Below, in pieces: positions 45,721-55,146 of a stretch of DNA of 64,000 nt; the first letter of the stretch is position 1, and each line of letters begins with the position of its first letter. Under the pieces are notes generated by a model, which worked only from the letters and a program-made list of their open reading frames with translations, searched no databases and was not told the DNA's origin. Source of the stretch: Paraburkholderia polaris (lineage in GTDB: Bacteria; Pseudomonadota; Gammaproteobacteria; Burkholderiales; Burkholderiaceae); the NCBI RefSeq assembly GCF_012927345.1, contig NZ_JABBGJ010000011.1:62001-126000 (forward strand), given 5' to 3'. A program made the position numbers and the translations under genes.

Positions 45721-47181
45721 ATGAGCCGACTGATCATCGTATCGAACCGGGTTGCGCCGATCTCTGAGGGCGGCCCGGCGGCGGGCGGTCTGGCGGTCGG
45801 TGTGTACGACGCGCTGAAGGAAACCGGCGGCATGTGGTTCGGCTGGAGCGGCGACGTACTCAGCTCTGGCCAGCCCCAGATCAAGGTGGAAGAGCGCGGA
45901 CCGGTGACCTTCGCGACCATCGCGCTGATGCGCCGCGATTACGACCAGTACTACCGCGGTTTCTCGAACGCCACGCTGTGGCCCGCGTTCCACTACCGCG
46001 CCGATCTGCTGCAATACGATCGGCACGACTTCGAAGGCTATTGCCGCGTCAATGCGTGGCTCGCCCAGCAACTCGTGCCGCTATTGCGCGAAGACGACGT
46101 GATCTGGGTCCACGACTATCACCTGATTCCGTTCGCCCAGGCGTTGCGCGCAGCCGGCGTGAAAAATCGCATTGGCTTCTTTTTGCATATTCCGTTTCCG
46201 GCTTCGCAGGTGTTGCTGGCGGTGCCGCCGCATCGCGAACTGGTCGAAGCGCTCTGTTCGTTCGATCTGCTCGGTTTTCAGACTGCGCCGGATTTGCGGG
46301 CGTTCTGTGACTACATCGTCAACGAGGCGAACGGCACGGTCGACGTATCGGCCAGCGGCCCGCTGACCGTCCATGCGTTCGGCCGCACCTTGCGCGCGGC
46401 GGCTTATCCGATCGGTGTTTATCCGGACGAAATCGCCGAACTTGCGCAAGCGGGCGAGCGCGGCAAGCCGGTGCGCACGATGAAGACGGCGCTGCATTCG
46501 CGCAAGCTGATCATGAGCGTGGACCGCCTCGATTATTCGAAGGGGCTGGTTGAGCGCTTCCGCGCGTTCGAGCGTCTGCTGGAACATTTCACCGCGCAAC
46601 GCAACAAGGTCTCGTTCCTGCAAATTGCTCCGCCGACACGCGCTGACATGCACGCGTATCAGGACATCCGCTTGCAGCTTGAAGGAGAGTCGGGGCGCAT
46701 CAATGGCCGCTTTGCCGAACTGGACTGGACGCCGATCCTGTACATCCATAAGCAGTACGAGCGCTCGGTGCTCGCCGCGCTGTTTCGCACGGCGCATGTC
46801 GGTTACGTCACGCCGTTGCGCGACGGCATGAACCTTGTCGCCAAGGAGTACGTGTCGGCGCAGGATCCGGAGAATCCTGGCGTGCTCGTGCTGTCACGCT
46901 TTGCCGGCGCCGCGCAGGAACTGGATGGCGCGTTGATCGTGAATCCGGTCGATATCGACGGAATGGCCGAAGCGCTCGCGAGAGCGTTGGAGATGCCGCT
47001 TGCGGAGCGTCAGGCGCGTCATCGCGACATGATGGTGCAACTGCGCGAGAACAACGTGTCGGTGTGGCGCGATAATTTCATGCGCGATCTTCAGAGCGTG
47101 GATGGTGCGAAGAGCACCAGAACCGTGAAGGTGCGCGCTGGATCGGGTAAGAAAGCGGTGCGCGAAACCACGGTTGGATAG
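45721..47181 (+). CDS. otsA: Trehalose-6-phosphate synthase
   Basis: 486-residue GT20 glycosyltransferase joining UDP-glucose and glucose 6-phosphate. Begins MSRLIIVSNRVAP and contains GWSG, IWVHDYHLIP, the donor-site SVDRLDYSKGL, and TPLRDGMNLVAKEYV. Start at ATG 45721; upstream codons of the frame overlap otsB and are not part of it. The last 25 residues are basic and Thr/Lys-rich. Confidence 0.95.
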   Translation: MSRLIIVSNRVAPISEGGPAAGGLAVGVYDALKETGGMWFGWSGDVLSSGQPQIKVEERGPVTFATIALMRRDYDQYYRGFSNATLWPAFHYRADLLQYDRHDFEGYCRVNAWLAQQLVPLLREDDVIWVHDYHLIPFAQALRAAGVKNRIGFFLHIPFPASQVLLAVPPHRELVEALCSFDLLGFQTAPDLRAFCDYIVNEANGTVDVSASGPLTVHAFGRTLRAAAYPIGVYPDEIAELAQAGERGKPVRTMKTALHSRKLIMSVDRLDYSKGLVERFRAFERLLEHFTAQRNKVSFLQIAPPTRADMHAYQDIRLQLEGESGRINGRFAELDWTPILYIHKQYERSVLAALFRTAHVGYVTPLRDGMNLVAKEYVSAQDPENPGVLVLSRFAGAAQELDGALIVNPVDIDGMAEALARALEMPLAERQARHRDMMVQLRENNVSVWRDNFMRDLQSVDGAKSTRTVKVRAGSGKKAVRETTVG

Positions 47182-47214
47182 ACGGCTGTCAGGCCCGATT
47201 TCAGCTTGCCGGAA

Positions 47215-47248
47215 AACAGAAAAGCCGCTCGAAAGCGGCTTTTCTGTT
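47215..47248. terminator. Bidirectional terminator between otsA and the ABC exporter
   Basis: Perfect long stem AACAGAAAAGCCGC/GCGGCTTTTCTGTT with a short loop, shared by two converging genes. Confidence 0.88.
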
Positions 47249-47292
47249 TGTTGCTGAGTGTGTTGCTGAGGTAGCAGAGGGCGGCGCGTTGC

Positions 47293-49224
47293 TTAGACCA
47301 CGTGCTGCTCGTCCACCTTTTTACCGCCGATATGCAGCGTGGTGCCCTTACCGTACTGCTTCGAGAGCAGATCGCGATACAGGCCCGGCCGCTGGCGCAA
47401 TTCTTCCGGACTGCCGTCGTCGATGACCTTGCCGGCGCTCATCACGATGATCCGGTCGAAGTTGTTCAGCGTCGACAGCCGGTGCGCGATCGCGATCACC
47501 GTGCGGCCCACCATCAGCCGGTCGAGCGCCTTCTGGATCGCTTCTTCCGATGCGCTGTCGAGTGCCGAGGTGGCTTCGTCGAGCAGCAGGATCGGCGCGT
47601 TCTTCAGAATCGCCCGCGCAATCGCGATGCGCTGGCGCTGTCCGCCGGACAGCTTCACGCCACGGTCGCCGACGATGGTGTCATAGCCTTCCGGCATGGC
47701 TTCGATGAAATCGCTGCAGCGGGCTTCGCGCGCAGCGGCGAGCACTTCTTCCCGGCTCGCTTCAGGGCGGCCGTAAGCGATGTTCTCGTACACCGTGCGA
47801 TGGAACAGCGAGATATCCTGCGGCACCAGCGCAATGGTATGGCGCAGGCTGTCCTGGGTGATCGTGGCGATGTCCTGGCCGTCGATCTTGATGGCACCGC
47901 CCTGCGTCTCATAGAAACGCTGCAGCAACGCCAGCACGGTGGATTTGCCCGCGCCTGACTTACCGATCAGACCGACCCGCTGGCCCGGCACGATATGCAG
48001 ATCGAAGTGATCGAGAATCGGCCGGCGGCGCGGGTAGGCGAACGTCACGCTTTCGAAATCGACCCGGCCGCCTTGCGGCACGAGCTCGGTGGCGCCGTCG
48101 CGGTCCGGCATGCCGTGCGGCTCGAGCAGGGTGCGAACAGCTTCCGCAAGCCGCGCGACGTGCTGCGTGACGTCGACCAGCGCCACGGCCAGATCACGCG
48201 TGCCGTGCAGGATCGTGAAGCCGAGCGAGCTGACCAGCACGATGTCGCCGGAGGTCGCACGGCCTTGATCCCACAGCCACAGCGCCCAGCCCAGCAAGCC
48301 CGCCGACAGCAACGCGGTGATCACCGCATGCAGCAGGCGCAGCTTTTCCAGATACAGCAGGCTTTGCTGGCGCGCTTCCATTTCCGCTTTGACCGTCGCG
48401 CCGAAACGCTGCTGTTCGCGAAACGTCATGCCGAAGGCGCGCACGAGGCCCATGTTGCTGATCACGTCGACCAGTTCACCGTCCACCGACGCTGCTTTTG
48501 TCGCGAAATGGTGATGCCGCGCCGAGCCACGCCCGGCAAGTTTGTAAAGCACGACCGACAGAATGGCCGAGCACAGCATCAGGCCGCCCGCCATCAGCGG
48601 ATTCACGGCGGTGATCATGACGATCGCGCCGAGCACCGCGATACACGGCGGCAGCACGTTCCAGGCGGTGGTGTTTTCGGCGGTGTAGACCGCGTTCGAG
48701 GTTGCCGTGATGCGGCTCGCCAGCATGCCTGGCTGTTTCTCCGAGTAGTAAGTGGGCGAGTGGCCGCTTAAATACTGGAACAGGTCGCGCCGCAAGTCGC
48801 CGGTGACGGCCACGAACGTATGCGCGGCAACCCAGCCGCCGACCCGCCACAGCATGTTGTCGGCGGCGATCAGGCCGACCAGGATGGCGAACGCGCCCCA
48901 CAGCGGACCGGGGTGATGCCGGCCTTCGCCGAGCACGTCGATCAGATGCTTGATCGCGTATTGCGAAGCGAGCGCACAGCCCACGGCCGCAAACACGCTG
49001 CACAGGACGATCGCATGCGCGAGCGGATGGCGGCGAATAAAGCGGAAAAGAAACGCAAGCGGCCTGTGCGCATAGCTCGCGAGCTTTGCGTTCTGGGCAT
49101 TACGCTGGGCGATGGTTAAGTGTTCCAATTGATCGTAAGGTCGGTGTGTTTCAGGTTGTTCATGCAAGCCATGGGCCACAGCAAAAGCGTTCGCTGCGAA
49201 GCCGATGCTTCGCATTGTAAACAT
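47293..49224 (-). CDS. ABC exporter, fused permease-ATPase (MsbA/MDR type)
   Basis: About 643 residues from the start used here. Six-helix membrane domain (about 60-350) and an ATPase domain with Walker A GKSGAGKS, signature LSGGQRQRIAIARAIL, Walker B ILLLDEATSALD and the switch His in AIAHRLSTL. Such half-transporters work as dimers exporting lipids, glycolipids, peptides or drugs; substrate not evident. The start is uncertain: the frame is open to 49374 but that part is antisense to a small plus-strand ORF, and no ribosome-binding site marks any ATG. A second exporter of this type is at 52827. Confidence 0.85.
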   Translation of the reverse strand: MFTMRSIGFAANAFAVAHGLHEQPETHRPYDQLEHLTIAQRNAQNAKLASYAHRPLAFLFRFIRRHPLAHAIVLCSVFAAVGCALASQYAIKHLIDVLGEGRHHPGPLWGAFAILVGLIAADNMLWRVGGWVAAHTFVAVTGDLRRDLFQYLSGHSPTYYSEKQPGMLASRITATSNAVYTAENTTAWNVLPPCIAVLGAIVMITAVNPLMAGGLMLCSAILSVVLYKLAGRGSARHHHFATKAASVDGELVDVISNMGLVRAFGMTFREQQRFGATVKAEMEARQQSLLYLEKLRLLHAVITALLSAGLLGWALWLWDQGRATSGDIVLVSSLGFTILHGTRDLAVALVDVTQHVARLAEAVRTLLEPHGMPDRDGATELVPQGGRVDFESVTFAYPRRRPILDHFDLHIVPGQRVGLIGKSGAGKSTVLALLQRFYETQGGAIKIDGQDIATITQDSLRHTIALVPQDISLFHRTVYENIAYGRPEASREEVLAAAREARCSDFIEAMPEGYDTIVGDRGVKLSGGQRQRIAIARAILKNAPILLLDEATSALDSASEEAIQKALDRLMVGRTVIAIAHRLSTLNNFDRIIVMSAGKVIDDGSPEELRQRPGLYRDLLSKQYGKGTTLHIGGKKVDEQHVV

Positions 49225-49357
49225 GCAAAAGCGATTGCGCCCTGTGTATCCGGGCGATGGCGCGACTGATTTCGCGATAGACGACCGCGACCTACTGTTG
49301 CTCGACCCACCGGTGGAGCAGTGGTTCATGCAGGCTGCGGAATATTTCGGGATATAA
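49205..49357 (+). CDS. Possible small protein (50 residues)
   Basis: An open frame on the plus strand antisense to, or upstream of, the ABC exporter start. From 49205 the product begins MLRIVNMQKRLRPVYPGDG; an internal ATG at 49223 gives 44 residues ending AAEYFGI. It is acidic and amphipathic (AIDDRDLLLLDPPVEQWF) and looks protein-like, but no Shine-Dalgarno is visible and it partly overlaps a possible N-terminal extension of the minus-strand gene. Not recognised. Confidence 0.3.
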   Translation: MLRIVNMQKRLRPVYPGDGATDFAIDDRDLLLLDPPVEQWFMQAAEYFGI

Positions 49358-49821
49358 TTACAAATTGCATTCAACCGCGGTGCGGCATTTCTTCAATACC
49401 TGCCGGCAAAGTTGACACGGGAGCTTACAGCGGCCGCCTTCGGGGTCAGCGCTGCAAGCCAGTTGCTACTGTAGAACTGTCTTATAAAACAAGGGTTTGT
49501 AAAGTGTTTCGCCTTTGTAACAACGTAAAGACTTTGAAATGTTGCGGTGCAGCGAGGTGCCCGGCACCGATAATGCGTGCTCTGTTGAGCCACCGAAATT
49601 TCTGACAGTTTGTCAACGCAGGTGGCATGTGTGCGTTTACCGGCACATGCGCAGACAGCGAAATGCTGAACTGGGCTCACTACCCAAGCGATCCATCGCA
49701 GGATTTCTCGAAAGAATCAGGCCCGCGCCGGCATATCCGGCCAGACTGCCCTGGCGAGCAAGCGAGTCGCTTTTACCAAACGCAGTACTTTTGCCTGATT
49801 TTTTACGAGGAGTTCTTCATT
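49358..49821. other. Leader region of the glycosyltransferase gene
   Basis: 464 bp, less GC-rich than its surroundings, with no supportable gene. Isolated -10-like sequences (TATAAT at 49353-49358, TATAAA near 49484) lack well-placed -35 partners. The end holds the good ribosome-binding site GAGGAG before the glycosyltransferase ATG. Confidence 0.4.
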
Positions 49822-50886
49822 ATGCGAATCGCTCAAATCGCTCCCTTGCACGAGGCGGTTCCTCCGAAGCTTTACGGCGGTACGGAACGCGTGGTGTCCT
49901 ACCTGACCGAAGCGCTGGTTGAACAGGGCCATGACGTCACGCTTTTCGCAAGCGGCGATTCGCAAACCTCGGCGAAACTCGAAGCGTTCTGGCCGCAGGC
50001 GCTGCGCCTCGACCCGACCATCCGCGACGTGATGGCGCCGCACATGCTGCTGCTCGAAGAAGTTCGCCGCCGCGCAGACGAATTCGACGTGCTGCATTTC
50101 CACATCGATTACTACCCGTTCTCGCTGTTCGCCCGCCAGCCGGTGCCGTTCCTGACCACGCTTCACGGCCGTCTCGATCTGCCGGAACTGCAACCGGTCT
50201 TCAACACGTTCAGCGACGTGCCGGTGGTGTCGATTTCGGACAACCAACGCATCCCGCTGCAACAGGCGAACTGGCTGCAAACCGTCTATCACGGTCTGCC
50301 GGAAAACGTGCTCACGCCGATCAAGGACGTCGAGCCGGGCTACCTCGCATTCCTTGGCCGCGTCTCGCCGGAGAAGGGTCTCGACCGTGCGATCCGCATC
50401 GCCGGCCAGGCAGGCATGAAGCTCAAGGTCGCCGCCAAGATCGACAAGGCCGATCGTGCCTATTACGAAGAAGTGATCAAGCCGCTGATGGCGCTCCCGC
50501 ACGTCGAATACATTGGCGAAATCGGCGAAGCCGAAAAGCGTGAGTTCCTCGGCAACGCGCATGCACTGGTGTTCCCGATCGACTGGCCGGAGCCCTTCGG
50601 TCTGGTGATGATCGAAGCAATGGCTTGCGGGACGCCGGTGATCGCGTTCAACCGTGGTTCGGTGCCAGAAGTGATCGAAAACGGCGTGTCGGGTTTCGTC
50701 GTCGAAGACGAAATCAGCGCGGTCGCCGCAGTGAAGCGTCTGCACACGCTGCCGCGCACCGGAGTGCGCAAGGCATTCGAAGCGCGCTTCTCGTCGAAGG
50801 TCATGGCGAAGAACTACGTTGCCACCTACGAAGAGCTGCTGCGTCAGAAGCATCGTACGGTGCTGCGCGAAGTCAACGCCGGCTAA
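49822..50886 (+). CDS. Glycosyltransferase family 4 protein
   Basis: 354-residue retaining GT-B glycosyltransferase. N-domain start MRIAQIAPLHEAVPPKLYGG with the GGTERVV acceptor-side segment, then LGRVSPEKGLDRAI and the donor-site EPFGLVMIEAMACGTPVIAF with the E-x7-E pattern. Start at ATG 49822, with GAGGAG about 10 bp upstream. Sugar and acceptor cannot be told. It lies between two ABC exporters read on the other strand. Confidence 0.9.
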   Translation: MRIAQIAPLHEAVPPKLYGGTERVVSYLTEALVEQGHDVTLFASGDSQTSAKLEAFWPQALRLDPTIRDVMAPHMLLLEEVRRRADEFDVLHFHIDYYPFSLFARQPVPFLTTLHGRLDLPELQPVFNTFSDVPVVSISDNQRIPLQQANWLQTVYHGLPENVLTPIKDVEPGYLAFLGRVSPEKGLDRAIRIAGQAGMKLKVAAKIDKADRAYYEEVIKPLMALPHVEYIGEIGEAEKREFLGNAHALVFPIDWPEPFGLVMIEAMACGTPVIAFNRGSVPEVIENGVSGFVVEDEISAVAAVKRLHTLPRTGVRKAFEARFSSKVMAKNYVATYEELLRQKHRTVLREVNAG

Positions 50887-50998
50887 GCACCGTCAGTCAA
50901 GGCAGTCAGGCCGGCTTGCCGGAGCGCTTTTGGTGCTTTTGGCTCGGCGCCCCCGGCTAGGCGCCCCCGGCGATCAGATGGTCCGGCTCCCCCCCAGC

Positions 50999-51031
50999 AA
51001 CGCCCCGCGTGCATCTCGCCCGCGGGGCGTT
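50999..51031 (+). terminator. Hairpin after the glycosyltransferase gene
   Basis: Perfect 11-bp stem AACGCCCCGCG/CGCGGGGCGTT with an 11-nt loop and a short, poor T tail. It is preceded by a direct repeat of GGCGCCCCCGGC at 50947-50971. Confidence 0.55.
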
Positions 51032-51173
51032 GTTGCATACGCGCCGCGTTTTTGCCGGTGTGCGTCAGAAAGTGCGGTTTTGAGACCGGCAAGCATGAGC
51101 CTGTCTCGGTAATATCCCTATAATGGCCGTGCCGCAAATTTGGCTGCGGCGCCGCCGACGACAGGAGGATGCT

Positions 51174-52019
51174 TTGGCGAGAACGAAAGAGACGCGTGCG
51201 AACGCGGCGCCCGGCGCCGGAACGATTTTCGCGTTGCGCGCCATCGGTCTCGTGCTCCTCGCTCGCTGGCTTTTTTCGATGGCGCAGATGGATCTGAGCG
51301 CGTCGCTGTCGGCGATGGTGTCCTCGCCGTGGGCGTGCATCAACCTGGTGTTCCTGTTCCTGCTGATCTTCCTGCCGGGTGCGCGCGCCGTGGCTGAGCG
51401 TCCCTTGCATCCGCTGCCGCAATGGCTGCGGCAGTCGTTGCGCCTGTTTGCTTTCCTTGGATTCCTGTTTGCGGTCTGGTCGGTCGGTGCGTTTGCAGCG
51501 AGCGCCGGCTGGCGGCGCGCCGCGCAGGCGGTGGCGGCCACCAACGGCTGGCTGTTGGCTGCACCGGCGTTGTATGCGGCGGTCGTGTGGATTTGCCGGC
51601 CGCGCGCGCTGTGGCGAACCAATATCGCTGCGCGGCGTTTTGCGATCGGCCGCTATGCGGTCGCGCTCGATCCGGCCACCCGCACGGTGGTCGTCTGGGC
51701 CGAGCGTCGTAAGGTGGGGCAGTACGACGCTCGCGAATTGTCCGTGCGATGGGCGGCGGCGGGAGGTGTGAGCGCGGCGCCGACGCCGACGCCCGTCGTG
51801 GCGTTCGGTGTCGCCGGCGAGCCGGGTGGCGCCGCCGCGCCGCTCGGCGTGCCTGCGTTGGCTCGCGGTGCCTTCGGCCGACGTCCGAAAATCGAATTGC
51901 TGTGGGATTCGCCGGCTGCGGCGGGCCACAATCGGCAAACCGTGTTCCGCACCGCGCTGACCACCGAGGGTGATCGGGTCGCCGCGCGTGCGCTCGACAC
52001 ATCGTTGCGGCAAGTCTGA
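51174..52019 (+). CDS. Uncharacterised membrane protein
   Basis: 281 residues from a TTG start with a consensus AGGAGG 5 bp before it; the ATG 51 bp upstream lacks such a site. Four hydrophobic segments (about 18-37, 40-62, 84-107 and 117-135) are followed by a cytoplasmic-looking C-terminal half rich in Ala/Arg/Pro (AAPTPTPVVAFGVAGEPGG) with a strand pattern RFAIGRYAVALDPATRTVVVW. I do not recognise a family. It may share a transcript with the next membrane protein. Confidence 0.7.
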   Translation: MARTKETRANAAPGAGTIFALRAIGLVLLARWLFSMAQMDLSASLSAMVSSPWACINLVFLFLLIFLPGARAVAERPLHPLPQWLRQSLRLFAFLGFLFAVWSVGAFAASAGWRRAAQAVAATNGWLLAAPALYAAVVWICRPRALWRTNIAARRFAIGRYAVALDPATRTVVVWAERRKVGQYDARELSVRWAAAGGVSAAPTPTPVVAFGVAGEPGGAAAPLGVPALARGAFGRRPKIELLWDSPAAAGHNRQTVFRTALTTEGDRVAARALDTSLRQV

Positions 52020-52167
52020 TTCTGTCGCTTTGTGCAGTCGGCCACACCGCGCGGCCGAAGCGGGCATCATAGAGTGAGTGGTAGTCGATAATAAGAAGTG
52101 CCACCCGGCGGTTCAGTGGGTGGGTGAGACATACATCGATCGTATTGCGTCGTTTGCAGGAGTCGCT

Positions 52168-52632
52168 ATGCTCGTTCGCTGGTTGCTTGCCGCCATTCAT
52201 CTGCTTGCTTATGGCTTTGCCCTTGCGTCGATTCTTCGGCGCACCTGGTCACTGCGGCGAGCCAGCGTGCCCGCTGCGTTGCGATCCGTATTCCGCTCCG
52301 ACACGCGGTGGGGCATTTCGGCGTTGGTGCTGATCGTCACCGGTCTGATGCGCGCCTTCGGCGGTTTCGAAAAGGGCGCCGACTACTACCTGCATGAGCC
52401 GCTCTTTCACGTCAAGATGACGCTGCTTGTGCTGATACTCATCCTCGAAGTCCCGACGGTGCTCGGCCTGATGCGCTGGCGCGCCTGTATCAGAAAAGGC
52501 GCCCCGCCTGATTTGCGAAAAGCCCGTACGTATGCGCGTTTCAGCGTGATCCAGACCGTACTGTTGGTGTTGATGGTGTTCGCGGCTACCGGCATGGCGC
52601 GCGGTATCGGGCTGCCTGCGGGCGTGGTTTAG
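52168..52632 (+). CDS. DUF2214 family membrane protein
   Basis: 154 residues, four membrane helices. The pattern LLAAIHLLAYGFALASI, TRWGISALVLIVTGLMRAFGGFEKG, YYLHEPLFHVKMTLLVLILILE and a final TGMARG fit DUF2214. The conserved His residues in the helices recall heme or metal binding proteins, but no function is established. Start at ATG 52168 with CAGGAG upstream, rather than the longer frame from 52078. Confidence 0.8.
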   Translation: MLVRWLLAAIHLLAYGFALASILRRTWSLRRASVPAALRSVFRSDTRWGISALVLIVTGLMRAFGGFEKGADYYLHEPLFHVKMTLLVLILILEVPTVLGLMRWRACIRKGAPPDLRKARTYARFSVIQTVLLVLMVFAATGMARGIGLPAGVV

Positions 52633-52826
52633 TCGCGCGTTGAAGCACTGGCCGGTGGTCGCATTGGCTCGCGACATGCCGAACGCATATAGCGGCGTCG
52701 AGCGGTCAGGCGAGGAACGCCTCGAGAACGCTCGAGTCGGCGAACGAAGAGGAGCGTGGGTAACGCCAGCAGAAAACGCCGCTTACCGGCGGCTTCTGCA
52801 TGACGTCCCACACGCTTCTGCGCAAT

Positions 52827-54704
52827 TTACTTCTCGACCAGTAAGCTTGAATCATCGAGCCGATTCGCCTTCGTGTCATCGGTCTTGCGCATGACATCCG
52901 AATCGGCCAAGCCCTTGATCAACTCCAGCGCCTGACGTTCGAACAGCCGCCTGTACAGGCCGTTCTCGCGTCTGATCAACGCCTCGTGACTGCCTTCCTC
53001 GATGACCTTGCCCTTGTCCAACACCAGCAGCCGGTCCAGCGCTCGCACGGTGGAAAGGCGGTGTGCCACCACCAGCGTCGTGCGGCCCATCATCAGCCGT
53101 TCCATGGCGTGCTGGATCAGCACTTCGCTTTCGCTGTCGAGGCTCGAGGTCGCTTCGTCCAGAATCAGGATCGGCGCGTCCGCGAGAAACGCCCGCGCGA
53201 TAGCCACGCGCTGACGTTCGCCACCCGAGAGCTTGATGCCGCGTTCGCCCACCAGCGTGTCGTAACCCTGAGGCAGCGTCGCGATAAAGTCGTGCGCACT
53301 GGCGAGCCTCGCGGCGCGTTCGATCTCGGCGCGGCTCGCACCGGGCCGCGCATAGGCGATGTTCTCCGCCAGCGAGCGATGAAACAGCACCGGCTCCTGC
53401 TGAACGATCGCGATCTGGCTGCGCAACGATGCCTGCCGCACACGGGCGATGTCCTGACCGTCGATCGTGATCCGGCCTTCCGAGATGTCGTACAGCCGCT
53501 GGATCAGCTTGATGAAGGTCGTCTTCCCGGAACCTGAATGCCCGACCAGCCCGACGCGTTCTCCCGGCGCGATGCGCACGGAGAAGTTGTCGTAGAGCGG
53601 CGTGGCTTTTGCGCCGTAGTGGAAGGTGACGTGCTCGAAGCGAATTTCGCCTTTGCCGATCGCGATCGGGCCCGCGCCGGGCCGATCTTCGATGCCCAGC
53701 GGCTGGCTCTCCAGCGACACCAGTTCTTCCATGTCGTTGACCGAGCGCTGCAGGTTGCGGATATGCATACCTACGTCGCGCAGATAGCCTTGCAGCATGA
53801 AGAACATCGTCAGCGCGAACGTGATGTCGCCGACGCTCGCTTCGCCGCGCACCCATAACAGCAACGCGGCGCCGAGAATGGCGGCCTGGATTGCCACCAG
53901 CATGCCGCCCTGCAAGCCGCCGTTGATCGTGCCGCGCATCCACGTGCGGCGCGTACGATGACGCCACTTGACGATTACACGCTCGAGCAGGACTTCTTCG
54001 CGTGCTTCGGCGCCGAACGCTTTCACCACGCCATTGCAGCTGACTGCGTCGGCGAGGGCGCCGCCCATGCGTGTGTCCCACGCGTTAGCGAGGCGCGCGG
54101 CGGGCGCAACGAAACCGAGCGACATGGCCACGGTCACCGCGATATACAGCATCGAGCCGATACCAACGACCGCGCCCATCATCGGCCAGCGCCAGCCGAG
54201 CAGCATCGTTGCGCCGACCAGCATGACCAGCGACGGCAACAGCGCGATCAGCAATGTGTCGTTGAGCAGATCGAGCGCCCACATACCGCGCGTGATCTTG
54301 CGCACCGTGGATCCTGCGAAGCTGTTGGCATGCCAGTCCGTCGAAAAGCGTTGCACGCGATGGAACGCATTCGCGGCGATCTCGCTCATCATCTTGAGCG
54401 TCAGCCTGATGATGTTGAAGAACACGCCCTGGCGAAGCAGCGTGGCGCCGAGTCCGAGCGCGCCCAGCACGCAGAAGGCCGTGATCGCAGCGTGCCACGC
54501 GACGGCGTCACCGGCGGAGCCGGACGCGATCGCGTCGACGAGCCGTCCGGCGAACATCGGCGTGAGTACGTCGGCCAATGCCGAGAGCAGCGCCAGCGCC
54601 GTAATGACGAAGATGCGCCAAGGCTGTTTGGCCCAGTGAAGGAAGGTGAAGCCGAGGACGTCCTTGAAGGCTTGTCCGCGAAAGTCGAGTTTTTTTCTAG
54701 TCAT
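52827..54704 (-). CDS. ABC exporter, fused permease-ATPase (second copy type)
   Basis: 625 residues from MTRKKLDFRGQ. Membrane domain about 25-340 with six helices. ATPase domain with Walker A GHSGSGKT, signature LSGGERQRVAIARAFL, Walker B ILILDEATSSLD and switch His in VVAHRLSTV. It has an unusual charged C-terminus (KTDDTKANRLDDSSLLVEK). Substrate unknown. The ribosome-binding site before the ATG is weak, while a leader ORF upstream has a strong one, which suggests control of this gene through the leader. Confidence 0.87.
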   Translation of the reverse strand: MTRKKLDFRGQAFKDVLGFTFLHWAKQPWRIFVITALALLSALADVLTPMFAGRLVDAIASGSAGDAVAWHAAITAFCVLGALGLGATLLRQGVFFNIIRLTLKMMSEIAANAFHRVQRFSTDWHANSFAGSTVRKITRGMWALDLLNDTLLIALLPSLVMLVGATMLLGWRWPMMGAVVGIGSMLYIAVTVAMSLGFVAPAARLANAWDTRMGGALADAVSCNGVVKAFGAEAREEVLLERVIVKWRHRTRRTWMRGTINGGLQGGMLVAIQAAILGAALLLWVRGEASVGDITFALTMFFMLQGYLRDVGMHIRNLQRSVNDMEELVSLESQPLGIEDRPGAGPIAIGKGEIRFEHVTFHYGAKATPLYDNFSVRIAPGERVGLVGHSGSGKTTFIKLIQRLYDISEGRITIDGQDIARVRQASLRSQIAIVQQEPVLFHRSLAENIAYARPGASRAEIERAARLASAHDFIATLPQGYDTLVGERGIKLSGGERQRVAIARAFLADAPILILDEATSSLDSESEVLIQHAMERLMMGRTTLVVAHRLSTVRALDRLLVLDKGKVIEEGSHEALIRRENGLYRRLFERQALELIKGLADSDVMRKTDDTKANRLDDSSLLVEK

Positions 54705-54880
54705 TTGCCACGACCCGGTGGCGCGCGAGCGCACCGAGGTTCCAGTCAGAAGCGAAAGGAAGAGACAGTCAAGCGAGCCGGAATGTATCGACGACGATGC
54801 CGGCAAAGAGACTACGGACTGTCTGGGATTTGCGCGGACGCCTGTTCAGGCAGAACCGCGCGAGCGACGACGCGACGAAT

Positions 54881-54940
54881 TTAAGGTCGCGAGAATGGCC
54901 GTGAGGCCATCCCAGGGACGACGATATGCACTGCGAACAT
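54881..54940 (-). CDS. Candidate leader peptide (19 residues) upstream of the ABC exporter
   Basis: Open frame MFAVHIVVPGMASRPFSRP with AGGGAGG 6 bp before the ATG, the best Shine-Dalgarno in this region. It lies 176 bp upstream of the exporter in a different frame and about 56 nt after the predicted transcription start. Proline-ended short ORFs of this kind can control downstream genes by ribosome stalling. That role is inference. Confidence 0.45.
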   Translation of the reverse strand: MFAVHIVVPGMASRPFSRP

Positions 54941-55002
54941 GTGACGCCTCCCTGTAGTCGAATGAGGTGAAGAAAGTGGACGGGGCGAGTGCCCGAAAAC
55001 TG

Positions 55003-55031
55003 ACTATATCAGCAGTATTTGGCGACCGCAA
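55003..55031 (-). promoter_or_regulatory. Promoter for the leader ORF and ABC exporter
   Basis: On the minus strand TTGCGG, 17 bp, TATAGT, with TGA directly before the -10 (extended -10). It directs transcription through the leader ORF to the exporter, giving a leader of about 290 nt. Confidence 0.6.
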
Positions 55032-55146
55032 TCGTACGAAAGTTCGGTGTTGACTTCGAAGCGGAGCAGGTGTGTGCGCGTATTAACTCGTCTACGCGTG
55101 AGTGATCAATCTGCCGTGTACATCTAAAACATAAGCAAAAACAAAA

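Noticed and set aside
54846..55031. A 61-codon minus-strand frame overlapping the leader ORF
   Set aside because: It begins across the promoter's -10 region without a ribosome-binding site. The 19-codon ORF in another frame has the Shine-Dalgarno.
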